A stretch of DNA of 46,420 bases from SVMC01 sp045601345 (lineage in GTDB: Bacteria > Bacillota > Clostridia > Oscillospirales > Oscillospiraceae), in the NCBI GenBank assembly GCA_045601345.1, contig JAZRZL010000055.1:1-46420 (forward strand), written 5' to 3'. Below the pieces are notes generated by a model that was given only the letters and a program-made list of their open reading frames with translations, ran no database searches and was not told the DNA's origin. A program made the position numbers and the translations under genes. Below are positions 32,577-40,464 of the stretch, piece after piece; within the stretch, counting starts at the first letter, position 1; each line of letters begins with the position of its first letter.

Positions 32577-35500
32577 AGTACGCCCTCACATCCTCTACAG
32601 TGAGTTCCCTGACTGTTCCGGGGTTTCCGAGGTAAATTTTCGGTGCAAAACCGCGATTTTCATTCCACGGTTCGTAATTGTTGTAGAAGGATGGTATATA
32701 CATGTTATACCTTACATTCATTTCGCCGTTGGTTATTGCATCTTCAAAATCATATTGGTCTAAAATTGTACGGGCAACACCTATTAATGGGATAAATGTG
32801 ATGACTCCGGCAATGATACCCCCAGCAGTAACAACAGTCGATTTTACAAACGCACCTGCTATCGAAAATCCCAAACCAATGCCTGAAATTGAACTGTTCA
32901 CGATTAAAGCTGTAAGAGCATTGCCATCGTCATGTGCTTCTTTATATTTTCCTACGAGCCAATTGTAATCTTCTGGTGATAGCTTATCCTTTACATCTTC
33001 AGGCGACTCTATGAGCACGACTTTATACTTCCCGTTTGTAGTAGTGTATTCATTTAGCGCCTTGATAAGCTTCTGCTCCGTAATGTACAAAACGCTTAAT
33101 GGCATAGTAGTAGGATCAGCGAAAGCGCTAGTAACAGAGCTTCTTTCCCATATTCCGCCATCGGGAATGCTTGCCCAGTTATCCTGCCTTATTGTTACGG
33201 TATACTGACCGGGGGTGCTGTTGCTTGTCACGATCTTATATTGCTTTCCCTTACTTAAGAGATATGACCCATCTGCCTGTGCAGCGATTAGAGTGTCATT
33301 TCTGAACAGATTGCCCTTTTTATAAACTTTAACGGTTGCACCTGAGCCTCCGGATATTCGATAATACGATAACACCTCCGGCGTCAATGAAAATTCTGCG
33401 CTTCCGGCATTTCTTATGAATGTATATTCTCTCGTGTTAAAGGGAGCGACTGATTCCGATGCTCTGATACAGCCGTCGGTGTATTCCGTCGGTGTTGAAT
33501 AGCTGGGTGCAATCCCCAAACCATAGCCATCGCGCAGATTGCCGTCGCAAACATACATAGGCTTTGCCGACAACGCTTTGTCATCTATGTTGTCCGGATA
33601 GTAATCGCCGTCTGTATCTGCTGAGAACGGATTAGAAAATGCAGGGATAATCAATATATCCTTCATCATTTTATAATAGCGATTATCATCGGAATGACCA
33701 TACCGCCCAAGTCCAAGCCATTTTTTACAAAGCTCTTCCCATGTATAAAGTTCATATTCTCCTGTGCGTTTATTTAGATCAATATAACCCCAGTCAACTT
33801 CATCGCTGTCTGTTAAGGAGTCTTCATCTGTATCGCACCGTCCGCCATAAGTCAGAGGCTCTTTGAAGCTTCCGGCCAACAGGTTATTGCCAATCAGAAC
33901 AAATTCTCTAGGAGTTAGTTTTTTAATAAAATTGTATATTTCATTGCAAAAGTTCCCTGAAAGATTAAATCGTTCTCCTCCAGTTATGGACAAAAGTGTA
34001 CTATATTCGGAACTTCCAGTTACCGCGCTTACCACAACTCCTTTTTTTGCAAGATCGGCTGTGACTTGTTCAAGCGAAGTGTATCCATAGTTATTGTTGA
34101 TTTTATAGCCTGTGTCCGTGATCAAAAAGGCTACCTTCTGCGCAGAGGAACGATAACTGAGCTGGACAGCTCTACCAAGCGCATCAATGTCTGTCTCTGG
34201 CGTATCACCACCGCCCCGAGCGCTTAGCGAATTTACAACATTATACATTTCCGTAGGATTATTCAGAAATTCTTTTCCGCTCCCGTTATTCACTCTTGTT
34301 GAATCAATTCCATCGCAAGTGATATCTTCGAAACTGATAATTGAAACATAAAGAGAGATGTTATCGGCTCTGAGCTTATCAATCAAATTAAGAATATTAT
34401 TCTTCACATTAGATATTGCACTTCCCATGGAACCGGTAACATCAATCATTAGTACCAGATCAACCTGTCGCATGGTGCTAGTTGCTTTTGTATCTGAAAG
34501 CAATAATTTTTTTGTTGTTGAAGTATTAGACTTGAGATTCAACTCTTCGGAAAGCTTTTCCTCGAAATCGCCGTCATTCTCCACTAAGCCCATAAACTCT
34601 TCATAGCTCATTACTTCACAATCAGAGCTATTGTCAGCTACATTTTCATTCCCCTGAATATTAGAATTATTATCAGCTTCTTCCTGAATATCAACAGCAG
34701 GTAAATATGATGCCTTCGTTGCAGGACGCTCTGGCACATCCTCTTCCTCTGGTTCAATTCCCAGATCATACATCATGGCTTCATAATCAATTAACACAAG
34801 ATTGCCTATATTATCGCTACTTACACTGATACTAAGGTTTGCTTCATCATATTCACATTCAATTGGAACGAGGATATGCATTTCTGTATCGAAATAAAGC
34901 ACTGCAAATCTATCAAAGCTACTCTTATGATTTGGGAAATACTCCGGCCTGCTGCTTACAAAACTCTCATCAAGATTGAAGGTAATTTTTCCGGATTCGA
35001 TTTCTCCTGCATAGTACTCTATATCTACAGGAGTACCAATAACAGCGCGATTTTCTTTTATCATAACAGAATAAGGACTGTTCTTTATAATAAGAGCGTC
35101 CTCTATGCTGTTTTGGGCATTTAGCTCGACACTAATCGCATAATCGTCATTGGTAGTATTAAAGTCAATTTCCTCTTCTGATAAGTTTTGAACAAAAAAC
35201 GTTTCTCCATCTGATCCATTTAACGGATCAATTCCGAGTTTTAATTCTGATCCGTCCGGAACACCATCACCGTCACTGTCAAAATTGTCGGGATCGGTAC
35301 CATAAACATTGATTTCGTCATAATTGGATATACCATCCTCATCCGCATCGGAATCGAAATATACCCACTTTGCATACAAACAGATATCCGAATATACGCC
35401 GGAAGAAAAATCAAACTTATCCTCAAACTCCTCATCAGAATACCAACCAACAAGGCAAAAGTCGCTTAATGGAGGAACAAGGTCTGTCGGCATTGTCACC

Positions 35501-36207
35501 AGCTCGCCCTCTTGAACGATTTGGTCAGGAATTTTGTTGGTGCCATATGCTACAAAGCTGACAACATAACCGGTATTCATGATCTCTTTGCAAAGCCGCT
35601 TGAATATCACCGCAACCTGTGCGCGGGTTGCATTGCCCAAGGGTCTAAGTATAGTAGAAGTTGTACCGGAAATAAGCTCGGCAGCATTTGCCCACTCCAT
35701 TGCGGCCTGTGCGTAATCGTCAATCAGGTCAGCATCCTCGTATGCGCTCAAATCTGCGGCTGCGGAGACATCGTATCCCTTATAGCTGGCATAGCGATAG
35801 AGGATGGTTGCGAGCTGCTCACGGGTGATGAAGTCATTTGGGGCAAAGGTTTTCGGGTCATAGCCGTTGACAATATTGTTCGCGGCTGCCCAGATGACCG
35901 GGGCTTCATAGTACTCTCCGGCCTTCACATCCCTGAACGTGCAAGCCGTGTCCACCGCGGGAGACCCTTCGAGGCGGTAGAGGATGGTGACAACCATGGC
36001 TCTTGTGGTCGTCTCATTCGGGCCAAAAACATCGTTTTCAATGCCCTTCATCAGTCCCTGCTCATAGGCATACAGAACCTCATTGTAGAACCAGTCACTT
36101 TCATTAACATCCTTAAAAGGGTTGCTGTCCACCGCGCCAACATAGGTCGGCAGTAGGGCAAAAATCATGCTGATTACCAGAATCATTGCTATCATACGTT
36201 TTTTCAT
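32563..36207 (-). CDS. large S-layer-homology/VWA surface protein
   Basis: A 1214-aa secreted protein. The signal peptide (1-25) ends near YVGA. Three SLH domains (about 27-205; FKDVNESDWFYNEVLYA, FRDVKAGEYYE, TRAQVAVIFKRL) should bind secondary wall polymer. A Listeria-Bacteroides (InlB B) repeat (near 212-282) and Ca-binding type-3 repeats (DSDADEDGISNYDE, DSDGDGVPDGSE) follow. A VWA domain starts near 583 with MIDAS Asp589 (DVTGSMG). More Asp-rich repeats lie near 790-880, and a Gly/Ala-rich hydrophobic stretch at about 1095-1150 precedes the C-terminus. The ATG at 36207 follows AAGGAGTG; an upstream TTG extension lacks a leader sequence. The gene is AT-richer than its neighbours, which hints at transfer. 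Function is unknown; adhesion or toxin-like action are possibilities. Confidence 0.85.
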   Translation of the reverse strand: MKKRMIAMILVISMIFALLPTYVGAVDSNPFKDVNESDWFYNEVLYAYEQGLMKGIENDVFGPNETTTRAMVVTILYRLEGSPAVDTACTFRDVKAGEYYEAPVIWAAANNIVNGYDPKTFAPNDFITREQLATILYRYASYKGYDVSAAADLSAYEDADLIDDYAQAAMEWANAAELISGTTSTILRPLGNATRAQVAVIFKRLCKEIMNTGYVVSFVAYGTNKIPDQIVQEGELVTMPTDLVPPLSDFCLVGWYSDEEFEDKFDFSSGVYSDICLYAKWVYFDSDADEDGISNYDEINVYGTDPDNFDSDGDGVPDGSELKLGIDPLNGSDGETFFVQNLSEEEIDFNTTNDDYAISVELNAQNSIEDALIIKNSPYSVMIKENRAVIGTPVDIEYYAGEIESGKITFNLDESFVSSRPEYFPNHKSSFDRFAVLYFDTEMHILVPIECEYDEANLSISVSSDNIGNLVLIDYEAMMYDLGIEPEEEDVPERPATKASYLPAVDIQEEADNNSNIQGNENVADNSSDCEVMSYEEFMGLVENDGDFEEKLSEELNLKSNTSTTKKLLLSDTKATSTMRQVDLVLMIDVTGSMGSAISNVKNNILNLIDKLRADNISLYVSIISFEDITCDGIDSTRVNNGSGKEFLNNPTEMYNVVNSLSARGGGDTPETDIDALGRAVQLSYRSSAQKVAFLITDTGYKINNNYGYTSLEQVTADLAKKGVVVSAVTGSSEYSTLLSITGGERFNLSGNFCNEIYNFIKKLTPREFVLIGNNLLAGSFKEPLTYGGRCDTDEDSLTDSDEVDWGYIDLNKRTGEYELYTWEELCKKWLGLGRYGHSDDNRYYKMMKDILIIPAFSNPFSADTDGDYYPDNIDDKALSAKPMYVCDGNLRDGYGLGIAPSYSTPTEYTDGCIRASESVAPFNTREYTFIRNAGSAEFSLTPEVLSYYRISGGSGATVKVYKKGNLFRNDTLIAAQADGSYLLSKGKQYKIVTSNSTPGQYTVTIRQDNWASIPDGGIWERSSVTSAFADPTTMPLSVLYITEQKLIKALNEYTTTNGKYKVVLIESPEDVKDKLSPEDYNWLVGKYKEAHDDGNALTALIVNSSISGIGLGFSIAGAFVKSTVVTAGGIIAGVITFIPLIGVARTILDQYDFEDAITNGEMNVRYNMYIPSFYNNYEPWNENRGFAPKIYLGNPGTVRELTVEDVRAYCGFN

Positions 36208-36604
36208 GATGGCACTCCTTTCTGTGTTTAAAACACTGTCATTCTTTTCGGATACGTCTTTCCTTTGGCTGATTTGCACGGCTGGAAGTTTGATGCTGTC
36301 CGTGCTTTCTTCGGGTTGGGTGCTTATACGCTGCAAAATTGCCTGTTATTAAATTTTATTTTTCTCTCCTTTCTGTAATGTTAAATATTGGAAATAACAG
36401 GAATGCAGCGATTTTCTAAACTAAATTATTCTGTTTTTAACAGTACGTTTTCTATTATAATCGCAGTATACGCCACACATTAAGAAATGTCAATATCTTA
36501 GAGCGATGATTTGAAAAATGTTTCAAACTTTGTGAAAAATAACCAAAACTGTACTTTGATGTAGCGCAGGAGCTAAGCCTCCATTGTTAAATTCCTGAAG
36601 AAAT
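36208..36604. other. gene-free stretch: 5' leader and promoter of the SLH/VWA gene
   Basis: This AT-rich gap of about 400 bp contains the minus-strand promoter at 36465-36493 and a leader of about 250 nt down to the ATG at 36207. A second AAAGGAG sits near 36360 on the minus strand without a start codon at normal distance. From 36494 to 36604 I see no gene or strong hairpin. Confidence 0.6.
36465..36493 (-). promoter_or_regulatory. sigma-A promoter of the SLH/VWA gene
   Basis: On the minus strand, a perfect TTGACA (36493-36488) and TATACT (36470-36465) with a 17-bp spacer, about 258 bp upstream of the ATG. The long 5' leader leaves room for post-transcriptional control. Confidence 0.75.
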
Positions 36605-36736
36605 TTAGACCCGCTTCTTATCGTTTGCAAGCTTCGCGCCGATCACTACGCCGTGAATAAACACCGCCACATTTCCTCCAGCTTTCTTAATTTGTTGAAG
36701 CTTCTCCGCTAATGCTCTTGCATTCTGCTTATCCAT
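36605..36736 (-). CDS. 43-aa protein divergent from an XRE regulator
   Basis: A 43-residue product beginning MDKQNARALAEKLQQIKKAG, with a basic amphipathic helix followed by a hydrophobic stretch (GNVAVFIHGVVIGAKLA) and a KKR tail. AAAAGGAG lies at normal distance upstream of the ATG at 36736. A strong promoter with an operator-like palindrome precedes it, which supports real expression. I do not recognise the family. A small effector, antirepressor or membrane-active peptide controlled by the adjacent repressor are possibilities. Confidence 0.6.
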   Translation of the reverse strand: MDKQNARALAEKLQQIKKAGGNVAVFIHGVVIGAKLANDKKRV

Positions 36737-36755
36737 TGTGCCCAACTCCTTTTTG

Positions 36756-36828
36756 TACACGTATTGTGTATTTGTGTCAATCATACTATGCAAATACGTA
36801 TTTGTCAATAGATGCCTGCGTATTCGCG
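36756..36828. promoter_or_regulatory. operator region between the 43-aa gene and the XRE gene
   Basis: Three related sites contain CGTATT. They are an imperfect dyad at 36756-36770 (TACAC/GTGTA arms), a perfect 14-bp palindrome CAAATACGTATTTG at 36791-36804, and TGCGTATTCGCG at 36817-36828. The central site lies between the -35 and -10 of the minus-strand promoter. These are the likely binding sites of the XRE protein. Confidence 0.6.
36780..36808 (-). promoter_or_regulatory. promoter of the 43-aa gene
   Basis: On the minus strand, TTGACA (36808-36803) and TATGAT (36785-36780) with a 17-bp spacer that contains the 14-bp palindrome. Confidence 0.7.
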
Positions 36829-36839
36829 TCATTCTTTTG

Positions 36840-36868
36840 TTGACAATGCCTATTCTTTGCTTTATACT
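36840..36868 (+). promoter_or_regulatory. promoter of the XRE regulator gene
   Basis: A perfect TTGACA (36840-36845) and TATACT (36863-36868) with a 17-bp spacer, 21 bp upstream of the ATG at 36890. The nearest CGTATT site ends just upstream of the -35. Confidence 0.75.
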
Positions 36869-36889
36869 GCTTTCAAAGGGGGATGAAGG

Positions 36890-37336
36890 ATGAACCAAAG
36901 ATTAAAGGAATTGAGAAAATATCTCGGCCTGACGCAGGAAGCGTTTGCCGCCCGCATTGGCGTAAAGCGTTCTACGATTGGCAATTATGAACTAAATCGC
37001 AACGAGCCTGTTGATTCTGTTGTATCTCTTGTCTGCCGGGAGTTTCATGTTAACGAAGCATGGCTCCGAACCGGCGAAGGGGAAATGTTCTTAGAGGATG
37101 ATGACAGCTTTTTCACTTCGCTTGCACTGGAGTACGGCCTGAACGAGGATGAACGCGCCGCTGTTGAGATTTTTACAAAGCTTCCATCTTCTTCCCGCCG
37201 TGCCATTCTGGATTACGTGACGGTCTTGGCCGATACCATCTCCAACCGTGCGGCAGTCAGGCATGATACCGTTGCCGAAGCCGAGGAGCTTTACAAAAAG
37301 AGCTTGCATTTTGCGCAAAATATGGAATCATCATAA
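36890..37336 (+). CDS. XRE-family helix-turn-helix repressor
   Basis: A 148-aa DNA-binding protein. The HTH lies at about 4-60 (LRKYLGLTQEAFAARIGVKRSTIGNYE). The following VNEAWLRTGEGEMF segment is typical of prophage- and element-derived repressors. Residues 70-148 are an acidic helical tail probably used for dimerisation. GGGGG upstream and a perfect promoter support expression. It faces a 43-aa gene across a region with three CGTATT sites, so it probably represses that gene and itself. No integrase or other phage gene is nearby. Confidence 0.88.
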   Translation: MNQRLKELRKYLGLTQEAFAARIGVKRSTIGNYELNRNEPVDSVVSLVCREFHVNEAWLRTGEGEMFLEDDDSFFTSLALEYGLNEDERAAVEIFTKLPSSSRRAILDYVTVLADTISNRAAVRHDTVAEAEELYKKSLHFAQNMESS

Positions 37337-37414
37337 GCAACACAGGGGGCAGATCAATTTTTTTGCCTTTTGTTTTTATTTTCAGATAAACTGCCCCTTG
37401 TCCCCTCATAAGAT

Positions 37415-37468
37415 AATGAAAAAAATGATATCGGTATACCTTGAAATGCGGTATACCGATATCATTTT
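37415..37468 (-). terminator. large palindromic terminator between XRE and permease genes
   Basis: A perfect 19-bp inverted repeat (37422-37440 with 37450-37468) with a 9-nt loop. On the minus strand it is followed by a run of T, terminating the permease gene; it may also end the XRE transcript. Confidence 0.75.
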
Positions 37469-37500
37469 CCTATGCTGCTATTTATGACATAACCTAGTGA

Positions 37501-38397
37501 TTAGAAAAGAAACTGTCCGAGGCTGATGGCAATACCAGTAAGGGCAGACAGGCCATAGAGGGTGGCAATAATGAGAAGGTTCTCTCTTGAGTTCTTGTTA
37601 TTACGAATAAGAACAAGAAGGCCAATTCCGGCATTGGCCAAAAGGCCGGAAAACAGGCAGCCAATGGGGAGAACGCTCTCAAGATAGAGCTGTGTGAGAA
37701 TCACAGAAACGGAGCAGTTGGGAATCAGCCCAAACAGGCCGACGAGCAACTCGCTCACAACGGGCAAACGGACGAACAGGTGGGCGATGGTTTCTGTGCC
37801 GACAAAGGTGAAGAACAGATTCAGCGCAAAGCCAACACCGATGAGCATGACGGCAATTTTCATGGTGTGCTTCAGAGCGGAGAGAAATGCACTGCCTTCT
37901 TCGCCTTTGCATTCGCAATTTTCGCGTTCACAAAAGCTGTGGATATCGCGCTGCCGATCGGTGGCGCGGGTAAGAATCCAATCTGCAAGATAGCCCAGCG
38001 CGATACCACACACAGCTTTGGATAGGACAATTAGAATGATTTCATGCAGTGTGATAAGGGTGGAGGAATCCGTCAGAGAGGCCAGTAGAATAGGTAGCAT
38101 TTCATCGGATGTTGTAAAAAACACCGCCAGCATCGTGCCGACCGTGATAGAGCCAGTGGAAAACAGGCTGGCTGCCGCGCCAGAGATACCGCACTGGGGG
38201 ATAATGCCGAGAATACCGCCGAGCAGAGGGCCGGTTTTCCGGGAGCTATTGCGAATGGTTGCCTCATTTAGCCGCTCGCTTCGCTCCAGTAGTTCCATGA
38301 GGATGTAGGCAACTAGCAGGACGGGAATACTGAGCAGCCCATCCTTCAGTGCATCCAACAGTGCATCCCAAAAGATTTCCAAAAGAAATAACCCCAT
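37501..38397 (-). CDS. putative manganese transporter / arsenic-efflux-like permease (PF11449 type)
   Basis: A 298-aa membrane protein with about eight helices. Two repeated halves each carry a conserved Pro-x-Cys motif: GIIPQCGISGAAASLFSTGS in the first half and GLIPNCSVSVILTQLYLES in the second. A cytoplasmic loop near 150-165 holds a His/Cys cluster (HSFCERENCEC) that could bind metal. The family is annotated either as putative manganese transporter or as arsenic efflux protein; sequence does not decide. It stands alone on the minus strand. Confidence 0.8.
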   Translation of the reverse strand: MGLFLLEIFWDALLDALKDGLLSIPVLLVAYILMELLERSERLNEATIRNSSRKTGPLLGGILGIIPQCGISGAAASLFSTGSITVGTMLAVFFTTSDEMLPILLASLTDSSTLITLHEIILIVLSKAVCGIALGYLADWILTRATDRQRDIHSFCERENCECKGEEGSAFLSALKHTMKIAVMLIGVGFALNLFFTFVGTETIAHLFVRLPVVSELLVGLFGLIPNCSVSVILTQLYLESVLPIGCLFSGLLANAGIGLLVLIRNNKNSRENLLIIATLYGLSALTGIAISLGQFLF

Positions 38398-38423
38398 TTC
38401 TGTAATACCACAAAATCCCGATC

Positions 38424-38452
38424 AATATAACATATCATTGGGGATAAAGCAA
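38424..38452 (-). promoter_or_regulatory. promoter of the permease gene
   Basis: On the minus strand, TTGCTT (38452-38447) and TATATT (38429-38424) with a 17-bp spacer, 27 bp before the start codon. Further right, a 10-bp inverted repeat (GAAAAGTCAA and its complement, about 38455-38505) may be regulatory. No manganese riboswitch core is recognisable between 38398 and 38696. Confidence 0.55.
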
Positions 38453-38696
38453 GAAGAAAAGTCAAATTTTTGTGGAACAAAAATCCCGTAAGCTTGACTT
38501 TTCCTTTTTGCAAGTGGCAAACTCAGGTTATATCACAGTGGACAGTCAAAAACAACCGGGCAGGACGATAGTGCAGCAGATTTGTTTTGCTTTGAAAATT
38601 TTTGTTACATTTTATGTTGCGTTTTTCCCTTCCAGCAGAAAATAGTACTGTAAAAATCTCGCAAAGAATGATATGATATCTTTTGAGGTGAATATA

Positions 38697-38861
38697 ATGG
38701 AAGAAAACGAAAATAGACTGCCCATGGAGCATCCTGTGGAAGAGGAAGCCCCGAAGTATGTTCCCCGTCCCAAGTACCAGATTGTGTTGGCATGGATTGG
38801 GCTGGTGATTGTTGTGGTCAGCGTGATTCTGTATTATGCGCAGATCATGCGCGGATATTAA
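38697..38861 (+). CDS. 54-aa single-pass membrane protein
   Basis: A small protein with an acidic, proline-containing cytoplasmic part (NRLPMEHPVEEEAPKYVPRP) and one membrane helix (IVLAWIGLVIVVVSVILYY). GAGGTG at 38685-38690 supports the ATG at 38697 over an in-frame ATG at 38673. It ends 3 bp before the first chromate-transporter half and may be an accessory subunit. I do not recognise a named family. Confidence 0.7.
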   Translation: MEENENRLPMEHPVEEEAPKYVPRPKYQIVLAWIGLVIVVVSVILYYAQIMRGY

Positions 38862-38864
38862 GCT

Positions 38865-39401
38865 ATGCTGCTGTGGTCACTGTTTCTCTCCTTCTGTAAG
38901 GTCGGCGCGCTGACCTTTGGCGGGGGCTATGCCATGCTGCCCATGCTCCAGCGGGAGATCGTGGAGCGGCGCGGCTGGATCACGGAGGAGGAAATTCTTG
39001 ATTGCTATGCTATTGGCCAATGCACCCCCGGTGTGATTGCGGTCAATACGGCCACCTTTGTCGGCTGCCGGCAGAAGGGTGTTTTGGGCGCGGCTGCCGC
39101 TACGCTCGGCGTGGTTGCTCCCTCTGTGCTGATTATTGCTGTTTTGGCCGGGGTCATTCGCCGCTTTTCTCATCTGACCCTTGTAGGCAATGCCTTTGCG
39201 GGCATCCGCGTTGCGGTGTGCGTGCTGGTGGGACAGGCGGTTGTGCGGCTTTGGAAAAAGGGCGTGAAGGGTGCCGGTGCGATGGCTGTTTTTGCCGGGG
39301 CACTGCTGCTGTCTGTGCTGTTTCAGGTCAAGGCGATCTGGATCGTGGCGCTGGCAATCCTTGGTGGACTTGCTTTGGCCTGGAAGGAGGCGAAGGCATG
39401 A
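38865..39401 (+). CDS. chromate transporter family protein, first half
   Basis: A 178-aa membrane protein corresponding to one half of ChrA (short-chain CHR type). It has the FCKVGALTFGGGYAMLPMLQ signature and the CTPGVIAVNTATFVG motif. Short CHR proteins occur as adjacent pairs that function together. Its TGA overlaps the start of the second half (ATGA). The physiological substrate in gut clostridia is probably not chromate; an anion transporter is a safe description. Confidence 0.9.
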   Translation: MLLWSLFLSFCKVGALTFGGGYAMLPMLQREIVERRGWITEEEILDCYAIGQCTPGVIAVNTATFVGCRQKGVLGAAAATLGVVAPSVLIIAVLAGVIRRFSHLTLVGNAFAGIRVAVCVLVGQAVVRLWKKGVKGAGAMAVFAGALLLSVLFQVKAIWIVALAILGGLALAWKEAKA

Positions 39402-39937
39402 TTTATCTGCGCCTTTTCTGGGAATTTTTTAAGACGGGTCTGCTCTCCGTGGGTGGTGGCCTTGCTACGCTGCCGTTTCTGTATGATATGGCGGCACGCT
39501 ATGGCTGGTTTTCCACGCAAGAGCTGACCAATATGCTGGCCGTCTCCGAATCCACCCCCGGCCCCATCGGTGTCAATATGTCTACCTATACGGGCATCCA
39601 TGCCGCAGGACTATGGGGCGGTCTGGTTGCGACCTTTGCGCTGGTGCTGCCCTCCTTTATCGTCATGCTCCTGATTGCAGGTGCGATGACCCGCTTTCAG
39701 GAGAATCGGGTCGTGCAGTGCGTCATGCGGGTGCTGCGTCCGGCCTCTGTGGGGCTGATTGCATCCGCTGCCCTGTCGGTATTCCGGGTGACGCTCTTCG
39801 GGGAGGACTTCTCCTTCCGATGGGAGGCTCTGGTGCTGGGCGCGGTGCTGCTGGCTATCCATCTCAAGTGGAAAAAGCTCCATCCTGTGGTGCTGGTCGC
39901 TATCGGCGCGGCCGTCGGGATGGTGCTGGGACTGTAA
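39398..39937 (+). CDS. chromate transporter family protein, second half
   Basis: A 179-aa partner of the preceding gene with the same fold and signatures (FFKTGLLSVGGGLATLPFL and ESTPGPIGVNMSTYTG). It starts inside the stop of the first half. It is followed 2 bp later by ruvC, so the transport genes share a transcript with the Holliday-junction genes. Confidence 0.9.
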   Translation: MIYLRLFWEFFKTGLLSVGGGLATLPFLYDMAARYGWFSTQELTNMLAVSESTPGPIGVNMSTYTGIHAAGLWGGLVATFALVLPSFIVMLLIAGAMTRFQENRVVQCVMRVLRPASVGLIASAALSVFRVTLFGEDFSFRWEALVLGAVLLAIHLKWKKLHPVVLVAIGAAVGMVLGL

Positions 39938-39939
39938 TT

Positions 39940-40437
39940 ATGAAAATTTTAGGCATCGACCCCGGTTATGCTACTACCGGCTTTGGTCTCATCGAAGCCG
40001 AGGGCGGTCAATATCGGCTGCTGCGCTACGGCGTGATCACCACACCTGCCGATTTGACTTTTCCGCAACGGCTGAAAATTCTATATGACGACACCGTCCA
40101 GCTTTTACAGGCACTTACGCCTGAGGCCGTGGCAGTGGAGGAGCTGTTCTGGGGTCGCAATATTACCACCGGTATTGGCGTGAGCCATGGCCGGGGGGTC
40201 ATTCTGCTTGCCATTGAGCAGGCGGGACTGCCCCTGTTTGAATATACCCCTATGCAGGTCAAACAGGCCGTGGTCGGCTATGGCAAGGCAGAAAAATCGC
40301 AGGTCATGGACATGACCCGCCGCATTCTGAAAATGCCCGCTGTCGCCCGCCCGGATGATGCCGCCGATGCCATCGCCATCGCGCTCTGCCATGGACGCAG
40401 CAGCTCGTCCCGACTCTTTCCAATAACATCTATATAA
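39940..40437 (+). CDS. ruvC: Holliday-junction resolvase RuvC
   Basis: A 165-aa endonuclease that cuts four-way junctions with RuvAB. The RNase H-like acidic residues are present: Asp7 (GIDPGYATTGFG), Glu67/68 (AVEELFWGRN), and Asp140/Asp143 (RPDDAADAIAIAL). The ATG at 39940 is 2 bp after the chromate transporter stop. It is separated from ruvA by an unrelated nuclease gene, breaking the usual ruvC-ruvA-ruvB order. Confidence 0.95.
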   Translation: MKILGIDPGYATTGFGLIEAEGGQYRLLRYGVITTPADLTFPQRLKILYDDTVQLLQALTPEAVAVEELFWGRNITTGIGVSHGRGVILLAIEQAGLPLFEYTPMQVKQAVVGYGKAEKSQVMDMTRRILKMPAVARPDDAADAIAIALCHGRSSSSRLFPITSI

Positions 40438-40464
40438 GATTGGCCAACTACGGAGGCGTTTAAA

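Noticed and set aside
36208..36336. N-terminal extension of the SLH/VWA gene from a TTG at 36336
   Set aside because: The extension would bury the signal peptide behind 43 polar residues, and the internal ATG at 36207 has a good AAGGAG site.
36758..36780. TTGACA...TACAAA as promoter of the 43-aa gene
   Set aside because: The -10 would abut the ribosome binding site and leave it outside or at the very end of the transcript. The TTGACA-17-TATGAT pair at 36780-36808 is better placed.
38398..38696. yybP-ykoY manganese riboswitch before the permease
   Set aside because: The leader between promoter and start is only about 20 nt, too short for this riboswitch, and no conserved core was seen.
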